Position numbers and translations under genes: made by a program | The notes under the pieces: generated by a model | What the model was told of the DNA's origin: nothing | Databases searched by the model: none | What the model saw: only the letters and a program-made list of their open reading frames with translations | NCBI RefSeq assembly: GCF_018343615.1 | Contig: NZ_JAGYPI010000001.1 | Coordinates: forward strand, 1,382,960-1,446,959 | From: Bacillus sp. FJAT-49736 | Lineage (GTDB): Bacteria; Bacillota; Bacilli; Bacillales; Bacillaceae_C | Direction of reading: 5' to 3' | Length of the DNA stretch: 64,000 bases | Shown here: positions 33,634 through 43,799 of the stretch, one piece after another | Position numbering within the stretch: the stretch's first letter is position 1 | Layout of the letters: each line of letters begins with the position of its first letter

Positions 33634-36158
33634 GAAATAAGTAATGCTACCTGAACCATTGTTAAAGGAAGCGAAGTTTTTTTACGGTAAGCCATATACT
33701 TCGGCTCCCAAGTATCCGCATATTTTTCTTTGAAATTTTTAAGTCCTTTAAAATGATAGATAAAGCTACCATGGAGATAAATTTGTGAAGCAATCTTTTC
33801 TCCCAAAAATGAATACTTCGATAGTCCAACATTCGCAAGCGGTGCCATTCCTATATTAAAGTTTTGATAGCCATTTTGATTTGCCCATTCGAACAAATGC
33901 AAAAACATAAAATCCATTATACCTGGAGGTATATCGGCTAATTGACGCATTAAATCTAATGATAACGTTTTATGCTGGTCATACTTCGGCATTAGACTCG
34001 TAAAGGCAATTGGAACCTCATCGCTGTTTTTCACGACAGCAATTGGTCCTAAGCTTATATATGTTTTATCAAAAAATCCTAATGAAAATCCCTTTTCCAG
34101 CCTTCCTTGAAGCCATTCATCGGATATAAAGTGAAGCCGGTTCAATAGTTCTTCTGAATATGGAGGTTCCAACACCTCACAGGTAAAGCCTTCTCTTTCC
34201 AATTTATTTTTAACCGCTCGAAGATTTTTCATCTTTTTACCTGACAAAGAAAATTCCTCTACATTAACATATGCTTCTTCCCCTAGCTTGAAAAAGTCAT
34301 ATCCATTCTCATGGAGCTTTGGCAGCATTTCTTTTGTCACTTCATAATATACGGGTGTATATCCATAAATATTAGCTACATCATGAAACTCTTCAATACA
34401 ATCATGAAATTCCCTCTCATCCCCTATTGGATTACCTAAAACCACTAGCTTATCCGCATATTTTTGAAAAGCAAATAATACATTTCCGGATTTGCTCCAA
34501 TAGATTAATTTATCATGTAAAAAGATCAGATGAGATAAAACCGTACCACCGTATTTTTGCAAATGCTGCATGATTTTATCTGTTTCATGAATGGACGAAC
34601 GAAATTGAGCTTCATAAGGCTTCCTTAACCAATAGACAAAGTAAATGACAATAAGTGCAATCATCAAACCTAAAAAAGCACTTTTAAAAAGATCACCTGA
34701 ATTTAAAATCATATATTTCCGTAAGAAATGATTGATTTTCATTTTCTCACTATGTTCCGGTAAATTCATATATCCAATAAAAATATACAGAATGATAAAG
34801 AATAATATCCCTAGTAAATCAATCGCTGCTCGTCCCCATGTAACGACAAAATTAAGACGGTAGAAACTTTTTTTGGATAGCCATAATATAAAAGCAACTA
34901 CGCATAAAAAAATAGCTTGCTCATAATTAAGGCTTTTCGTAAGGGAAAGAACAGCGGCGAAAATTAACAAGAACATTGTAAAATAATAGGCCCATTTCAC
35001 CTTGTATTCAATTCCCCTCGACAAAAAAAGCAAGAGTAAACCGGTAGCGACAGACAGTTGATGGGAAAGATTCATAATCGGAAAGGACAGAAACTCTCTT
35101 AAAAAAACTATTCTATCTAAGACTCCAGGCAAAGATGCTGATATCAACAAGATAATACCAGAGCAAAAAACTAGAATCGTAATAATCCAGTGACTAATAT
35201 TCCTTGCCAAAAAATGGATAACCTGTCTGTAAGGCTTGTCCAAATCCCTCCAAAGTTTCCTTACGAAAAATACAGTCCCAAGTAAAAATGGAATTATATA
35301 GTAGCTGAAACGATAAAAAAGCAAGATCAGCAATATTTTTTCGGTAGGTACATGCATACTTTCAAAACCTAATATCATTACTAAATCGAAAGATCCAATC
35401 CCACCAGGAATCATACTTACAATCCCCGCACACGATGCAACAATAAAAATAGGATATAATTCCTTTAGGTTAATATGTATATGGAGTATATTCGCAATTG
35501 TCAAAAACAGCATCATGGCAAACATCCATTCAAAAATGGATATAACAATAAGTTCTATAATATGAACATTTCTAAAATGCTCCGCTTGAGATTTTCGTTC
35601 TCTAAGCTTGGTTAAGATGATTAGGATAGGAGCATATAGGCTTATCGCCCATACTGCCAATTTAATCCATTTCATTCCTGCCAAAAAGCTTGTTTGCATA
35701 ATACCGAGGGAAACAACCCAACTTAGAATAGATAACCCTGCCAAATAAAACAGGGATATTTGCGCTATATTTTTGACGAGCATCCCGCGATCCTTGAATT
35801 TCCCTTTAAAAAAGTATGTCCGTAAGCTTAAACCTGCTACTCCACCAAAGCCAATAAAATTGGAATATGTATTAATGGTTAAGGAATACTTAGCCATCTT
35901 CCATTTTGGTATTTGTAAATTCAAAATCCGATTCAGGACAATATCATAAAATAGCATTGGTGTAACTGCAATAATTCCCAAAACGATGATAATCAAGACA
36001 TTCAGTACATTTAATTGGTCCAGATGATTTCTGATTAAATTTATATCAAAATTCTTGATCATTTTTCTGGATTCTATAAAAATAAATAATAGAAGAACAA
36101 CTGGGAATAAGAATTTTAATGTTGATAAAGCCTTCTTATTCAGTTTCAAACACCGCAC
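33609..36158 (-). CDS. mprF: Phosphatidylglycerol lysyltransferase/flippase MprF
   Basis: This 849-residue membrane enzyme has about 13-14 TMs in the first 520 residues, forming the flippase; PGGIGSFDLVMILGFE is the conserved loop. The C-terminal cytosolic synthase domain (about 540-849) has the GNAT-like fold, with VLGNPIGDEREF and NFNIGMAPLANVG. MprF moves lysine (or another amino acid) from tRNA to phosphatidylglycerol and flips the product, lowering surface charge and giving resistance to cationic peptides. Length matches S. aureus MprF (840). GTG at 36158 is the assumed start; TTG at 36149 is possible. Confidence 0.93.
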   Translation of the reverse strand: MRCLKLNKKALSTLKFLFPVVLLLFIFIESRKMIKNFDINLIRNHLDQLNVLNVLIIIVLGIIAVTPMLFYDIVLNRILNLQIPKWKMAKYSLTINTYSNFIGFGGVAGLSLRTYFFKGKFKDRGMLVKNIAQISLFYLAGLSILSWVVSLGIMQTSFLAGMKWIKLAVWAISLYAPILIILTKLRERKSQAEHFRNVHIIELIVISIFEWMFAMMLFLTIANILHIHINLKELYPIFIVASCAGIVSMIPGGIGSFDLVMILGFESMHVPTEKILLILLFYRFSYYIIPFLLGTVFFVRKLWRDLDKPYRQVIHFLARNISHWIITILVFCSGIILLISASLPGVLDRIVFLREFLSFPIMNLSHQLSVATGLLLLFLSRGIEYKVKWAYYFTMFLLIFAAVLSLTKSLNYEQAIFLCVVAFILWLSKKSFYRLNFVVTWGRAAIDLLGILFFIILYIFIGYMNLPEHSEKMKINHFLRKYMILNSGDLFKSAFLGLMIALIVIYFVYWLRKPYEAQFRSSIHETDKIMQHLQKYGGTVLSHLIFLHDKLIYWSKSGNVLFAFQKYADKLVVLGNPIGDEREFHDCIEEFHDVANIYGYTPVYYEVTKEMLPKLHENGYDFFKLGEEAYVNVEEFSLSGKKMKNLRAVKNKLEREGFTCEVLEPPYSEELLNRLHFISDEWLQGRLEKGFSLGFFDKTYISLGPIAVVKNSDEVPIAFTSLMPKYDQHKTLSLDLMRQLADIPPGIMDFMFLHLFEWANQNGYQNFNIGMAPLANVGLSKYSFLGEKIASQIYLHGSFIYHFKGLKNFKEKYADTWEPKYMAYRKKTSLPLTMVQVALLISKKRPKTE

Positions 36159-36260
36159 CCGCTTTCAAATTAAACCTATCCACTAGTATATACTAAAACT
36201 TTCCTATTTTAAAACTTTATATTCTTTATGATGGCTAATAAAGGTGGTAATCATAATAGT

Positions 36261-36294
36261 AAAAAAAGATAGCAATATTTCTGCTATCTTTTTT
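36261..36294 (-). terminator. Terminator of trhO
   Basis: AAAAAAAGATAGCA and TGCTATCTTTTTT form a strong hairpin; on the minus strand it ends in a T run, just after the stop at 36301. Confidence 0.85.
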
Positions 36295-36300
36295 CTTACA

Positions 36301-37278
36301 TTACATTTTAACCATATTTTTTTCTTCTTCAATACGCTTTAAGCGTTCTGCAACTTCTTCTTGTGTTAATCCATGCTCTTTTATATAAAGATTTCTAGGG
36401 TGTACCCGGCATTCATGTGAACATCCGCGTAAATACTTATGTTCATTCTCTTCTGAACAAAGAATTTGTTTGTTGCATTCAGGATTTGCACAATTTACAT
36501 ATCTTTCGCATGGTTCACCTGTAAAATAATCTTTTCCTACAATGACGTGCTCTTTATGGTTAACTGGAACAGCGATTCTTTCATCAAAAACATAGCATTG
36601 ACCGTCCCAAAGCTCTCCTTGCACTTCTGGATCCTTACCATAAGTAACAATTCCGCCATGTAGCTGTGCTACATCTTCAAAACCTTCACGGACTAACCAA
36701 CCTGAAAATTTCTCGCAACGAATTCCACCTGTACAATAAGTTAAAATCTTCTTTCCCTCGAGCATATCTTTATTATCCCGAACCCAATCTGGTAATTCGC
36801 GGAATGTTTTTATATCCGGCTTAATAGCTCCTCTGAAATGACCGATTTCGAACTCATAATCATTTCTAGCATCCAATATTACTGTATTTTCATCCTGCAT
36901 TGCTTCGAAAAATTCTTTCGGGCTATAGTATTTCCCTGTAAGCTCATTAGGATTAATATCGTCTTCTAATCGGAATGTAACAAGCTCTTGTCTAGGTCTT
37001 ACATGCATTTTCTTAAATGTATGACCATCTGCATCATCCACTTTGAACACGATACCTTCGAAGCGAGGATCATTTTTCATCATATTCATATATTGCTCTG
37101 TTTGATCAATTGTACCGGAAACAGTTCCGTTAATTCCCTCTTGAGCAACTAGAATTCTTCCTTTTAATCCAAGCTCCTTGCAATATGCTAGATGTTCCGC
37201 AGCATATTCTTCTGGATTTTCAATAGTTGTATAAAAATAATACAACAATACTCTATAAGGCTTCTTTTCTTCTGTCAT
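36301..37278 (-). CDS. trhO: tRNA uridine(34) hydroxylase (rhodanese family)
   Basis: This 325-residue protein of the YceA/TrhO family (YbfQ in B. subtilis) has an N-terminal acylphosphatase-like domain ([16 protein letters not shown]...[15 protein letters not shown]), then a rhodanese domain. Its active Cys182 lies in [19 protein letters not shown]-terminal zinc-finger-like region follows ([21 protein letters not shown]...[11 protein letters not shown]). It makes 5-hydroxyuridine at the wobble position of tRNAs using oxygen. The ATG at 37278 follows AGGTGGTAATAAC; the longer frame from 37410 adds 44 unrelated residues. Confidence 0.92.
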   Translation of the reverse strand: MTEEKKPYRVLLYYFYTTIENPEEYAAEHLAYCKELGLKGRILVAQEGINGTVSGTIDQTEQYMNMMKNDPRFEGIVFKVDDADGHTFKKMHVRPRQELVTFRLEDDINPNELTGKYYSPKEFFEAMQDENTVILDARNDYEFEIGHFRGAIKPDIKTFRELPDWVRDNKDMLEGKKILTYCTGGIRCEKFSGWLVREGFEDVAQLHGGIVTYGKDPEVQGELWDGQCYVFDERIAVPVNHKEHVIVGKDYFTGEPCERYVNCANPECNKQILCSEENEHKYLRGCSHECRVHPRNLYIKEHGLTQEEVAERLKRIEEEKNMVKM

Positions 37279-37560
37279 GTTATTACCACCTATCGATTTA
37301 TATTTGCAAGATATAAATGTATTTAGGTTGTATTTGATATACACTTGTCTCTTACAACAAATTATTGTATAAAAATAACGCCAATTGTGCAAGGGAGAAA
37401 TTGTGTACAATCATCCATATTTCCCCTTTTCGCACTCTAAATCAATCCTTTAAGCTCATTTTCCGTTATACTAAAACAAGTGTTGGTGCAAAGTGCTTGA
37501 TGCCATGATAAGTTTTCATAAAGACATTTAATCTTTGTGAATAGCCCCTTAAATATGGAT

Positions 37561-39750
37561 TTAGTCAAACTTTAGCTTCTTTAATGCTTCAGCCAATGCG
37601 TTATTTAATGGTTCTTCTTCTTTTTTCTGTTGACGCATAAATTTTTGAACGTCACGTTTATCCGCTTTGTTTCCAGATTCTTTTTTTCGTCTCTCTTGGA
37701 ATGTAGATAATTTCTCACGATAGCCACATGTACATGCGAAAATTTGACCAGCGCCTTCCCCACGTAACTCAAGTTTCTTCTTACATTGAGGGCAACGAGC
37801 ATTTGTTGTACGAGATACATTCTTACGATGACCACACTCTCGGTCTTGGCATACAAGCATTTTTCCTTTTTTGCCGTTTACTTCTAGCATTGGTTTACCG
37901 CAGTCTGGACAAGATTTAGTTGAAATATTGTCATGTTTATATTTTTTATCACTCGATTTAATTTCAGCAACAATTTCTTTTGTATAGTTCTTCATTTCTG
38001 AAATAAATACTTCTTTTTTTAATTTCCCTTTTGCAATTGCCTCAAGTTTTTGTTCCCATTCACCTGTTAGAGTAGGCGACTTTAACTCTTCTGGTACTAA
38101 ATCAAGTAACTGACGACCTTTGGATGTGATGTGAATATCTTTACCACGTTTTTCAATTAAAAATGAATTAAAGAGTTTGTCGATAATATCTGCACGTGTC
38201 GCTACAGTACCTAATCCACCAGTCGATTTTAACGTATCGGCGAGTTGTTTGTTTTGTGAATCCATATATTTTGTAGGGTTCTCCATTGCAGAGAGTAAAG
38301 TCGCTTCGTTAAATCGTGCAGGTGGCTTTGTTTGACCTGATGTTTGCATAATTAGCTTTATAGTTAATGTATCGCCTTTTTCAGTGCGAGGTAGAATTTG
38401 CTCTTTTACTTCATCAGTTACATCATCGTCTTCAAAGCGATTTTCGTATACTTCCTTCCAGCCAGCATGTATAATAGTTTTTCCCCGTGCAATAAACGTT
38501 TCATTGCCAACCTTTGTACGTAACGTTAGTTGCTCGTATTCGAATGCTGGGAATAAAACAGCTAAGAAACGTTTTACAACTAAATCATAAATTTTACGCT
38601 CTTTATCTGTGAATGCCGAGAAGTTAACATACCCTTCTGTTGGAATAATTGCGTGGTGATCACTTACTTTACTGTCATCAACAAAAGACTTATTAGATTT
38701 TATCGGTTTATTTAAAATTTTATGTGCTAAAGAGCGGTATTCTCCTCCACCGCACGCTTTTAGGCGCTCAGGAAGTGTTCCAACTATATCCGATGAAATG
38801 TAGCGCGAATCTGTACGAGGATACGTTAGCACTTTATGTTGTTCATATAACTTCTGCATAATGTTTAATGTTTCTTTAGCAGAGTAACCGAATATTTTAT
38901 TTGCATCACGTTGTAATTCAGTTAAATCATAAAGACCAGGAGCGAATGATTTCTTCTGTTTTTTGTCAATTTCCACAACGGTTGCATTTTGTTTATCTAG
39001 TTTCTTTACAATGTCATCAATTTTTTCTTTATTAAAACTACGACTATTACCATTCGCATCATACCAAGTTAGTTTTAATTTGTTAGTTGTTTGAGCTTCG
39101 ATACCGTAGTATGTTTGAGCTTTAAAGTTTTTAATTTCATCTTCACGCCCAGCAATAATAGCTACAGTTGGTGTTTGTACACGCCCACAGTTTAATTGAG
39201 CATTGAATTTTGTTGTTAGTGCACGAGTGGCATTTAAACCGATGTACCAGTCTGCTTCTGAACGGGCAACAGCTGAGGCATATAAATTGTCATATGCCTT
39301 ACCTGGTTTTAAATTTGCAAAGCCATCTTTAATGGCTTTATCTGTAACGGAAGAAATCCATAAACGTTTAATTGGTTTATTCACTTTTGCTTTTTCAATT
39401 ATCCAACGTGCAACTAACTCACCCTCTCTTCCGGCATCGGTAGCCACAATCACCTCATTAACATCACTTCGAGTAAGTTGATTTTTCACAGCATTAAACT
39501 GTTTTCCCGTTTGTTTTATCACAACTAATTTCATACGTTCTGGAAGCATCGGAAGATCTTCAAGTTTCCATGTTTTATATTTATTATCATAAACTTCCGG
39601 ATCTGCGAGCGTCACTAAATGCCCGAGGGCCCAAGTCACGATGTATTTGTCACCTTCTAAAAATCCATTACCTTTTTTTGTACACTTTAATACTTTTGCT
39701 ATATCACGTGCAACTGATGGTTTCTCAGCAATTACTACACTCTTTGCCAT
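37561..39750 (-). CDS. topB: DNA topoisomerase III
   Basis: This type IA topoisomerase of 729 residues has a TOPRIM domain at 1-140 (VVIAEKPSVARDIA, acidic DAGREGE near 105-111), the active Tyr310 in TYPRTDSRY, and ATRADIIDKLF. Two C-terminal zinc ribbons follow (CPDCGKPM...CQDRECG; CPQCKKKLEL...CTCGYR) and then a basic tail. It relaxes and decatenates DNA. Length is close to B. subtilis TopB (727). The ATG at 39750 follows AAAGGAG. No clear terminator was seen after it. Confidence 0.95.
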   Translation of the reverse strand: MAKSVVIAEKPSVARDIAKVLKCTKKGNGFLEGDKYIVTWALGHLVTLADPEVYDNKYKTWKLEDLPMLPERMKLVVIKQTGKQFNAVKNQLTRSDVNEVIVATDAGREGELVARWIIEKAKVNKPIKRLWISSVTDKAIKDGFANLKPGKAYDNLYASAVARSEADWYIGLNATRALTTKFNAQLNCGRVQTPTVAIIAGREDEIKNFKAQTYYGIEAQTTNKLKLTWYDANGNSRSFNKEKIDDIVKKLDKQNATVVEIDKKQKKSFAPGLYDLTELQRDANKIFGYSAKETLNIMQKLYEQHKVLTYPRTDSRYISSDIVGTLPERLKACGGGEYRSLAHKILNKPIKSNKSFVDDSKVSDHHAIIPTEGYVNFSAFTDKERKIYDLVVKRFLAVLFPAFEYEQLTLRTKVGNETFIARGKTIIHAGWKEVYENRFEDDDVTDEVKEQILPRTEKGDTLTIKLIMQTSGQTKPPARFNEATLLSAMENPTKYMDSQNKQLADTLKSTGGLGTVATRADIIDKLFNSFLIEKRGKDIHITSKGRQLLDLVPEELKSPTLTGEWEQKLEAIAKGKLKKEVFISEMKNYTKEIVAEIKSSDKKYKHDNISTKSCPDCGKPMLEVNGKKGKMLVCQDRECGHRKNVSRTTNARCPQCKKKLELRGEGAGQIFACTCGYREKLSTFQERRKKESGNKADKRDVQKFMRQQKKEEEPLNNALAEALKKLKFD

Positions 39751-40324
39751 TTATTTAAACTCCTTTACTAACTATATACCGTTTAATATACCACAGTTTT
39801 CAAGATGAGCAGTAAGGAAAACCTTCTTTTGACAATCATAAATGACATTGCTTGTTAAAGATCTCTACTTCTTGTCTTACATCCTTACTCTCTCTATAAA
39901 CCTGATTAAACTGCTTTGGAGTGATCTTGTTAACAAAGAATGAAAATCCCCTTCCCTAACCTCAAAATAGGAAAAAGAATTGAAAGCAATTACACATTGC
40001 CAAGGAAAACCTTATCAATTCCTTCATAATATTCGAAAGGAAACGAAAAGGCAGGGAAACCATCGTGCTGATGCACTCAAGGATGTAATGGAGAAAAAAC
40101 AGCGTATTTTCATCGCCCATATCCCATAAAGGGAAACCCCTTTTATCTTCATGAGCAATATATTTCTAATACTCTTTTCTTTAACATATAATATTAATAG
40201 AGTAATAATTAAAGATAAAATCTCAACTATTCACCGCCTTTTCCTCTATCAAAGTTTTTCCTTATTAAAAATTTTGTCAATGAAAAACTTTATCATAAAA
40301 ACTTATTTTGAAGGGAGAGAATCG
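39751..40324. other. Non-coding spacer with decayed coding-like pieces
   Basis: No intact gene is supported. On the minus strand near 39830-39945 a frame reads FFVNKITPKQFNQVYRES and KDVRQEVEIFN. On the plus strand 39978-40129 reads KAITHCQGKPYQFLHN, then KKQRIFIAHIP, with a TTG after GGAAAAAG. Both look like remnants of coding DNA, but I do not recognise a family. The segment 40140-40324 is the A+T-rich leader of the YitT gene. Confidence 0.35.
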
Positions 40325-41215
40325 ATGTTAGCTACAAAACAATTACTTGGACTCAATAAGCACAAGAGATTATCACGACTTGCTTTACTGAAAAGGATTT
40401 TTTTCATTACTTTAGGATCGATTATTATGGGGGTTGCCTTAGAATTATTCCTCGTACCCAATTCCATATTGGACGGTGGCCTAACAGGTATTTCCATCAT
40501 CCTTTCCCACTTTACAAATCTTCAGCTTGGTTTATTTATTTTCATCTTAAATATTCCATTTTTCTTTATTGGTTATAAACAAATCGGTAAAACCTTTGCT
40601 TTATCCACTTTATACGGAATTGCTGTCATGTCATTAACTACCTATTTTTTACATGATATCCCGGTTTTTACAGAAGAGCTTTTTCTCGCGACAATTTTTG
40701 GTGGAATCATTCTTGGAATCGGGGTTGGATTGGTTATTCGGTTTGGCGGTTCCTTAGATGGAACGGAACTTCTATCGATATTATTAAATAAGAAGTTACC
40801 TTTCAGTGTAGGTGAAGTCATCATGTTTTTTAACATAATCATTTTCACCTTTGCCGGATTTGTATTCGGCTGGAATCGTGCAATGTATTCACTTATCGCC
40901 TATTTTATTGCATCAAAAGCAATCGATATCGTAATCCAAGGACTGGATGAATCTAAATCTGCATGGATTATCAGCGACTATCCCGATGATATCGGCGAAG
41001 CCATTCTGGCACGTCTCGGTAGGGGTGTGACCTATTTAAATGGTGAAGGGGCATTTACTGGTGCTGATAAAAAAGTTATTTTTTGTGTCATTACTAGATT
41101 GGAAGAAGCAAAGTTAAAAGCCATTGTGGAGGAGTATGACCCGCAAGCATTCCTTGCAGTTGGGAATATTTCTGAGGTTCGCGGCGGCCGATTTAAGAAA
41201 AAGGATATACATTAA
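40325..41215 (+). CDS. YitT family membrane protein with DUF2179
   Basis: This 296-residue protein has five or six TMs in the first 200 residues (SIIMGVALELFLVPNSILDGGLTGISII; GIILGIGVGLVIRFGGSLDGTELLS). A cytoplasmic DUF2179 domain of about 80 residues follows (SAWIISDYPDDIGEAILARLGRGVTYLNGEGAFTG...). This is the full-length YitT layout found in several Bacillus paralogues (YpjC, YqfU, YvjA); which one is not clear. The ATG at 40325 with GGGAGAGAATCG is chosen; the frame opens at 40151, but the extra 58 residues are A+T-rich noise. It converges on an MFS gene. Confidence 0.88.
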   Translation: MLATKQLLGLNKHKRLSRLALLKRIFFITLGSIIMGVALELFLVPNSILDGGLTGISIILSHFTNLQLGLFIFILNIPFFFIGYKQIGKTFALSTLYGIAVMSLTTYFLHDIPVFTEELFLATIFGGIILGIGVGLVIRFGGSLDGTELLSILLNKKLPFSVGEVIMFFNIIIFTFAGFVFGWNRAMYSLIAYFIASKAIDIVIQGLDESKSAWIISDYPDDIGEAILARLGRGVTYLNGEGAFTGADKKVIFCVITRLEEAKLKAIVEEYDPQAFLAVGNISEVRGGRFKKKDIH

Positions 41216-41246
41216 AAAAAGAATCCAAATATGGATTCTTTTTTTA
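41214..41246. terminator. Bidirectional terminator, yitT / MFS
   Basis: AAAAAAGAATCCA pairs with TGGATTCTTTTTTT around a short AAA-rich loop; runs of A and T lie on both sides. It overlaps both stop codons. Confidence 0.85.
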
Positions 41247-42470
41247 TTCTGCATTAAGCTCCCTAACCTTTTCGTCACTAGGTAAAAATAAGGTTAAAAG
41301 ACCTAGTATTGGCAATAAACTGCAGAAAATCATAATAAATTTAATACTGAAAATATCCGCCAAAGCTCCATATAGGACGGCACCAATTGCACCCATACCG
41401 AAGGCAAATCCAACAATTAAACCAGATACCATCCCTATTTTTTGTGGCATTAGTTCTTGTGCATAAACTACGGTTACACTAAAGCTGGATGTTACAATAA
41501 AACCAATTAGAAAAAATAACGGAATAACTAAAAATAATGGCACATAAGGAAGAATAATAGTCAAAGGAGTTGCTCCAACTAATGAGAACAAAATAATATT
41601 TCGTTTCCCAAATCGGTCAGCTAACGGTCCTCCTAAAAAAGTACCGATAACCCCTGCTATCATAAAAATAAAAATATAAATTTGTGCTTGTTTGATGGAC
41701 AATCCATAATCATCTATCAAATAAAATTGATAAAAATTCGAAATACCAGCAGAATACCATGATCTAGCAAAAACAATAAAAACTAATAATACCATTGCGG
41801 CTTTTATTTTTGAATTAACTGGCTTTTTAACGAGATGCGTTACTTTCTTCTTAGATGCTTTAATACCAATGGATATTTGCTTTTTATACCAATTCGATAC
41901 AAAGCTTAGAAGAATTATTCCAACTAAGGCTACTCCAGCAAATGTTACAGCACTTTTTTGTCCAAACGGTTCAAAAATGTAGTAAGTAAAAACCGGTGCC
42001 AGTGACTGTCCGAAGTTTCCCCCTACTTGGTATATAGATTGTGCTAATCCGCGTTTACTGCCTGCAGCCATGTACGCAACTCGTGACCCTTCTGGATGGA
42101 AAACAGCAGAGCCGATTCCAATGAAAAATACAGAACATAAAATCACATAGAAATTCGGTGATAATCCAAAACCTATTAAACCAAGCAAACTCATAAACAT
42201 TCCGAGCGGCAATAAAAATGGAGTGGAACGTTTATCCGCATAATAGCCAAAAACTGGTTGCATGACAGATGATGTCATGTTTACAACAAAGGCAATCCAT
42301 CCTATTTGCGTATAGCTTAAATTCAGTGCATTTTTTAAAATAGGACTCATTGCTGGAACAATAGCTTGTATGGAATCATTAAAAAAATGACCAGCACTAA
42401 TTGCCGCTAATATCCCATAAATTGTGGCAAGCTGAAGATTATTTTGTTTTTGTTTTGCAGCAACCGCCAT
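41244..42470 (-). CDS. MFS transporter, fosmidomycin-resistance (Fsr) type
   Basis: This is a carrier of about 408 residues with twelve hydrophobic segments. Features are GHFFNDSIQAIVPAMSPILK in TM1, GYYADKRSTPFLLPLGM as motif A, GSAVFHPEGSRVAYMAAG in the family's typical TM4-5 loop (FHPEGSR), and GTFLGGPLADRFGKRN as the second motif A. This pattern is that of the Fsr subgroup of drug exporters; the natural substrate is unknown. The ATG at 42470 has AGGAAAGAGAGA upstream; the frame runs to 42509, but no ribosome site supports that start. Confidence 0.85.
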   Translation of the reverse strand: MAVAAKQKQNNLQLATIYGILAAISAGHFFNDSIQAIVPAMSPILKNALNLSYTQIGWIAFVVNMTSSVMQPVFGYYADKRSTPFLLPLGMFMSLLGLIGFGLSPNFYVILCSVFFIGIGSAVFHPEGSRVAYMAAGSKRGLAQSIYQVGGNFGQSLAPVFTYYIFEPFGQKSAVTFAGVALVGIILLSFVSNWYKKQISIGIKASKKKVTHLVKKPVNSKIKAAMVLLVFIVFARSWYSAGISNFYQFYLIDDYGLSIKQAQIYIFIFMIAGVIGTFLGGPLADRFGKRNIILFSLVGATPLTIILPYVPLFLVIPLFFLIGFIVTSSFSVTVVYAQELMPQKIGMVSGLIVGFAFGMGAIGAVLYGALADIFSIKFIMIFCSLLPILGLLTLFLPSDEKVRELNAE

Positions 42471-42644
42471 TTTCGTCTCTCTCTTTCCTGTAGTTTGTCG
42501 TTTTCGCATTCATTTAGAGTATCTAAATAAAATCGATAAAATGATTATACACTGTTTTTGCTAATAAAAAATAAAAATTTTCTATTTCAACCATAATACA
42601 TACTTAGCACTATCTATTGGAAAAATGATAGTGGAGGTGAAAGT

Positions 42645-42773
42645 ATGGCGAATCGAAAGAAGGATCCTTCCAAGGCAGGCTTAAGTTCACCAGAGGTTAA
42701 AGGACAAGGAACAACAAATATGGAGACCGGCTCTATGAAGGCTGATGCTTCAAGGAAAAAACATGGAAGATAA
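42645..42773 (+). CDS. yuzL: YuzL family small protein
   Basis: This 42-residue basic hydrophilic protein reads MANRKKDPSKAGLSSPEVKG, then GQGTTNMETGSMKADASRKK. Start, GLS-P-V-GQGTT-ME-GS pattern and length match YuzL of Bacillus, a small protein family resembling spore SASPs. The function is unknown. GGAGGTG lies 6 bases before the ATG. It lies 72 bases upstream of ykuS. Confidence 0.85.
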   Translation: MANRKKDPSKAGLSSPEVKGQGTTNMETGSMKADASRKKHGR

Positions 42774-42845
42774 CTTCCTATACAGGTGAATGAATATTTT
42801 TCCAACTATAAGGTAAGCTAAATGGTTAAGAGGAGGTGTTGGAAT

Positions 42846-43088
42846 ATGGCGAAAATCGGCGTAGAACAATCATTATCAAATGTATCACAGGTGCTTCGCG
42901 AAAAAGGATATGAAGTGGTTGAATTAAAAAATGAACAAGACGCAAAGGGCTGTGATTGCTGTGTTGTCACTGGCGGAGATGAAAATGTAATGGGCATTCA
43001 AACCGTGGTTATCCAAGGCTCAGTAATCGATGCAAGAGGCTTATCGGCAGATGAAGTTTGCCGTGAAGTTGAAAGCAGAATTCAATAG
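42846..43088 (+). CDS. ykuS: UPF0180 family protein YkuS
   Basis: This 80-residue protein reads [20 protein letters not shown], then [31 protein letters not shown]. The short β-α-β layout with the CDCCVVTG segment is that of the UPF0180/YkuS family, conserved in Bacillus with unknown role. The ATG at 42846 follows AGGAGGTGTTGGA; the frame opens at 42822, but that ATG lacks a ribosome site. Two hairpin terminators follow. Confidence 0.9.
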   Translation: MAKIGVEQSLSNVSQVLREKGYEVVELKNEQDAKGCDCCVVTGGDENVMGIQTVVIQGSVIDARGLSADEVCREVESRIQ

Positions 43089-43097
43089 AAATATGGG

Positions 43098-43130
43098 GAC
43101 TAAAGATTCAATTCTTTAGTCTTTTTTTCT
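43098..43130 (+). terminator. Terminator of ykuS
   Basis: GACTAAAGA (43098-43106) pairs with TCTTTAGTC (43113-43121), followed by a T7 run. Confidence 0.88.
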
Positions 43131-43236
43131 TTTCCTAAACAATTTTGGCTTTTGTATATCATAACTATATGAAATTCTGTATTTTTGAAATGTTTTATAA
43201 CGCCGCCTATCGGAACCAACAATTTAACCATATAAC

Positions 43237-43269
43237 CCCATTATCCATTATTAGATAATGGGTTTTTTT
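43237..43269 (+). terminator. Second terminator after ykuS
   Basis: CCCATTATC (43237-43245) pairs with GATAATGGG (43254-43262), then T7 on the plus strand. It lies just before the converging mobB end. Confidence 0.75.
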
Positions 43270-43274
43270 GTCTT

Positions 43275-43799
43275 CTACAAATGATGTTCATGGCCAAATA
43301 GAAATTGGAAAAGCCAGTCAATAAATAAAGCTGGTTCATTAACTGAAAAAACGGGAAACTTTATGTCTTCGTTTAAGGGAAACCAAGTAAGAACAGCTTG
43401 AATATTTGAAAGCTCCTCTAAAATACCTAAATCCTCCTTTTTTCGTATTAATACAGCTTTTGGGAAAGAACCGTGCTTATACCCTTCTATTAGGATTAAA
43501 TCTAAGGAGAGATGATTATACATTTCAATGATTTCATTTAATGACCAGTCTTTAGAGTGATTTTGGATTAAAAGACTCCCATCTCCTTCGACAGCTGTAT
43601 ATAATGCACCACTCTTAAGATGCTTATCAGTATCCTTGTCACTAATTGGAACATTCGGACCCCCGCCATGGCCATGATGCTTTATCGTGCCTGACTGCAT
43701 TCCATATGAATTTCCATATTGTATAATCCTCTCTATTAATGTCGTCTTCCCGCTGTTTTTAAAACCAACTATTTGGAAGATTTGCGTTCCTCTTTCCAT
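43275..43799 (-). CDS. mobB: Molybdopterin-guanine dinucleotide biosynthesis protein B
   Basis: This 174-residue GTP-binding protein has the P-loop GFKNSGKTT at residues 12-20, TIKHHGHGG, and LILIEGYKHGSFPKAVLIRK as the Walker B-like region. MobB assists MobA in attaching a nucleotide to molybdopterin. mobA is not next to it. The ATG lies inside the end of moeA (31-base overlap), with AGGAAG 9 bases upstream, so the two are translationally linked. Confidence 0.92.
   Translation of the reverse strand: MERGTQIFQIVGFKNSGKTTLIERIIQYGNSYGMQSGTIKHHGHGGGPNVPISDKDTDKHLKSGALYTAVEGDGSLLIQNHSKDWSLNEIIEMYNHLSLDLILIEGYKHGSFPKAVLIRKKEDLGILEELSNIQAVLTWFPLNEDIKFPVFSVNEPALFIDWLFQFLFGHEHHL

Noticed and set aside
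39830-40129. Small genes between topB and yitT
   Set aside because: Two short frames look coding-like, but both are fragmentary, unrecognised and without convincing starts; recorded as remnants only.
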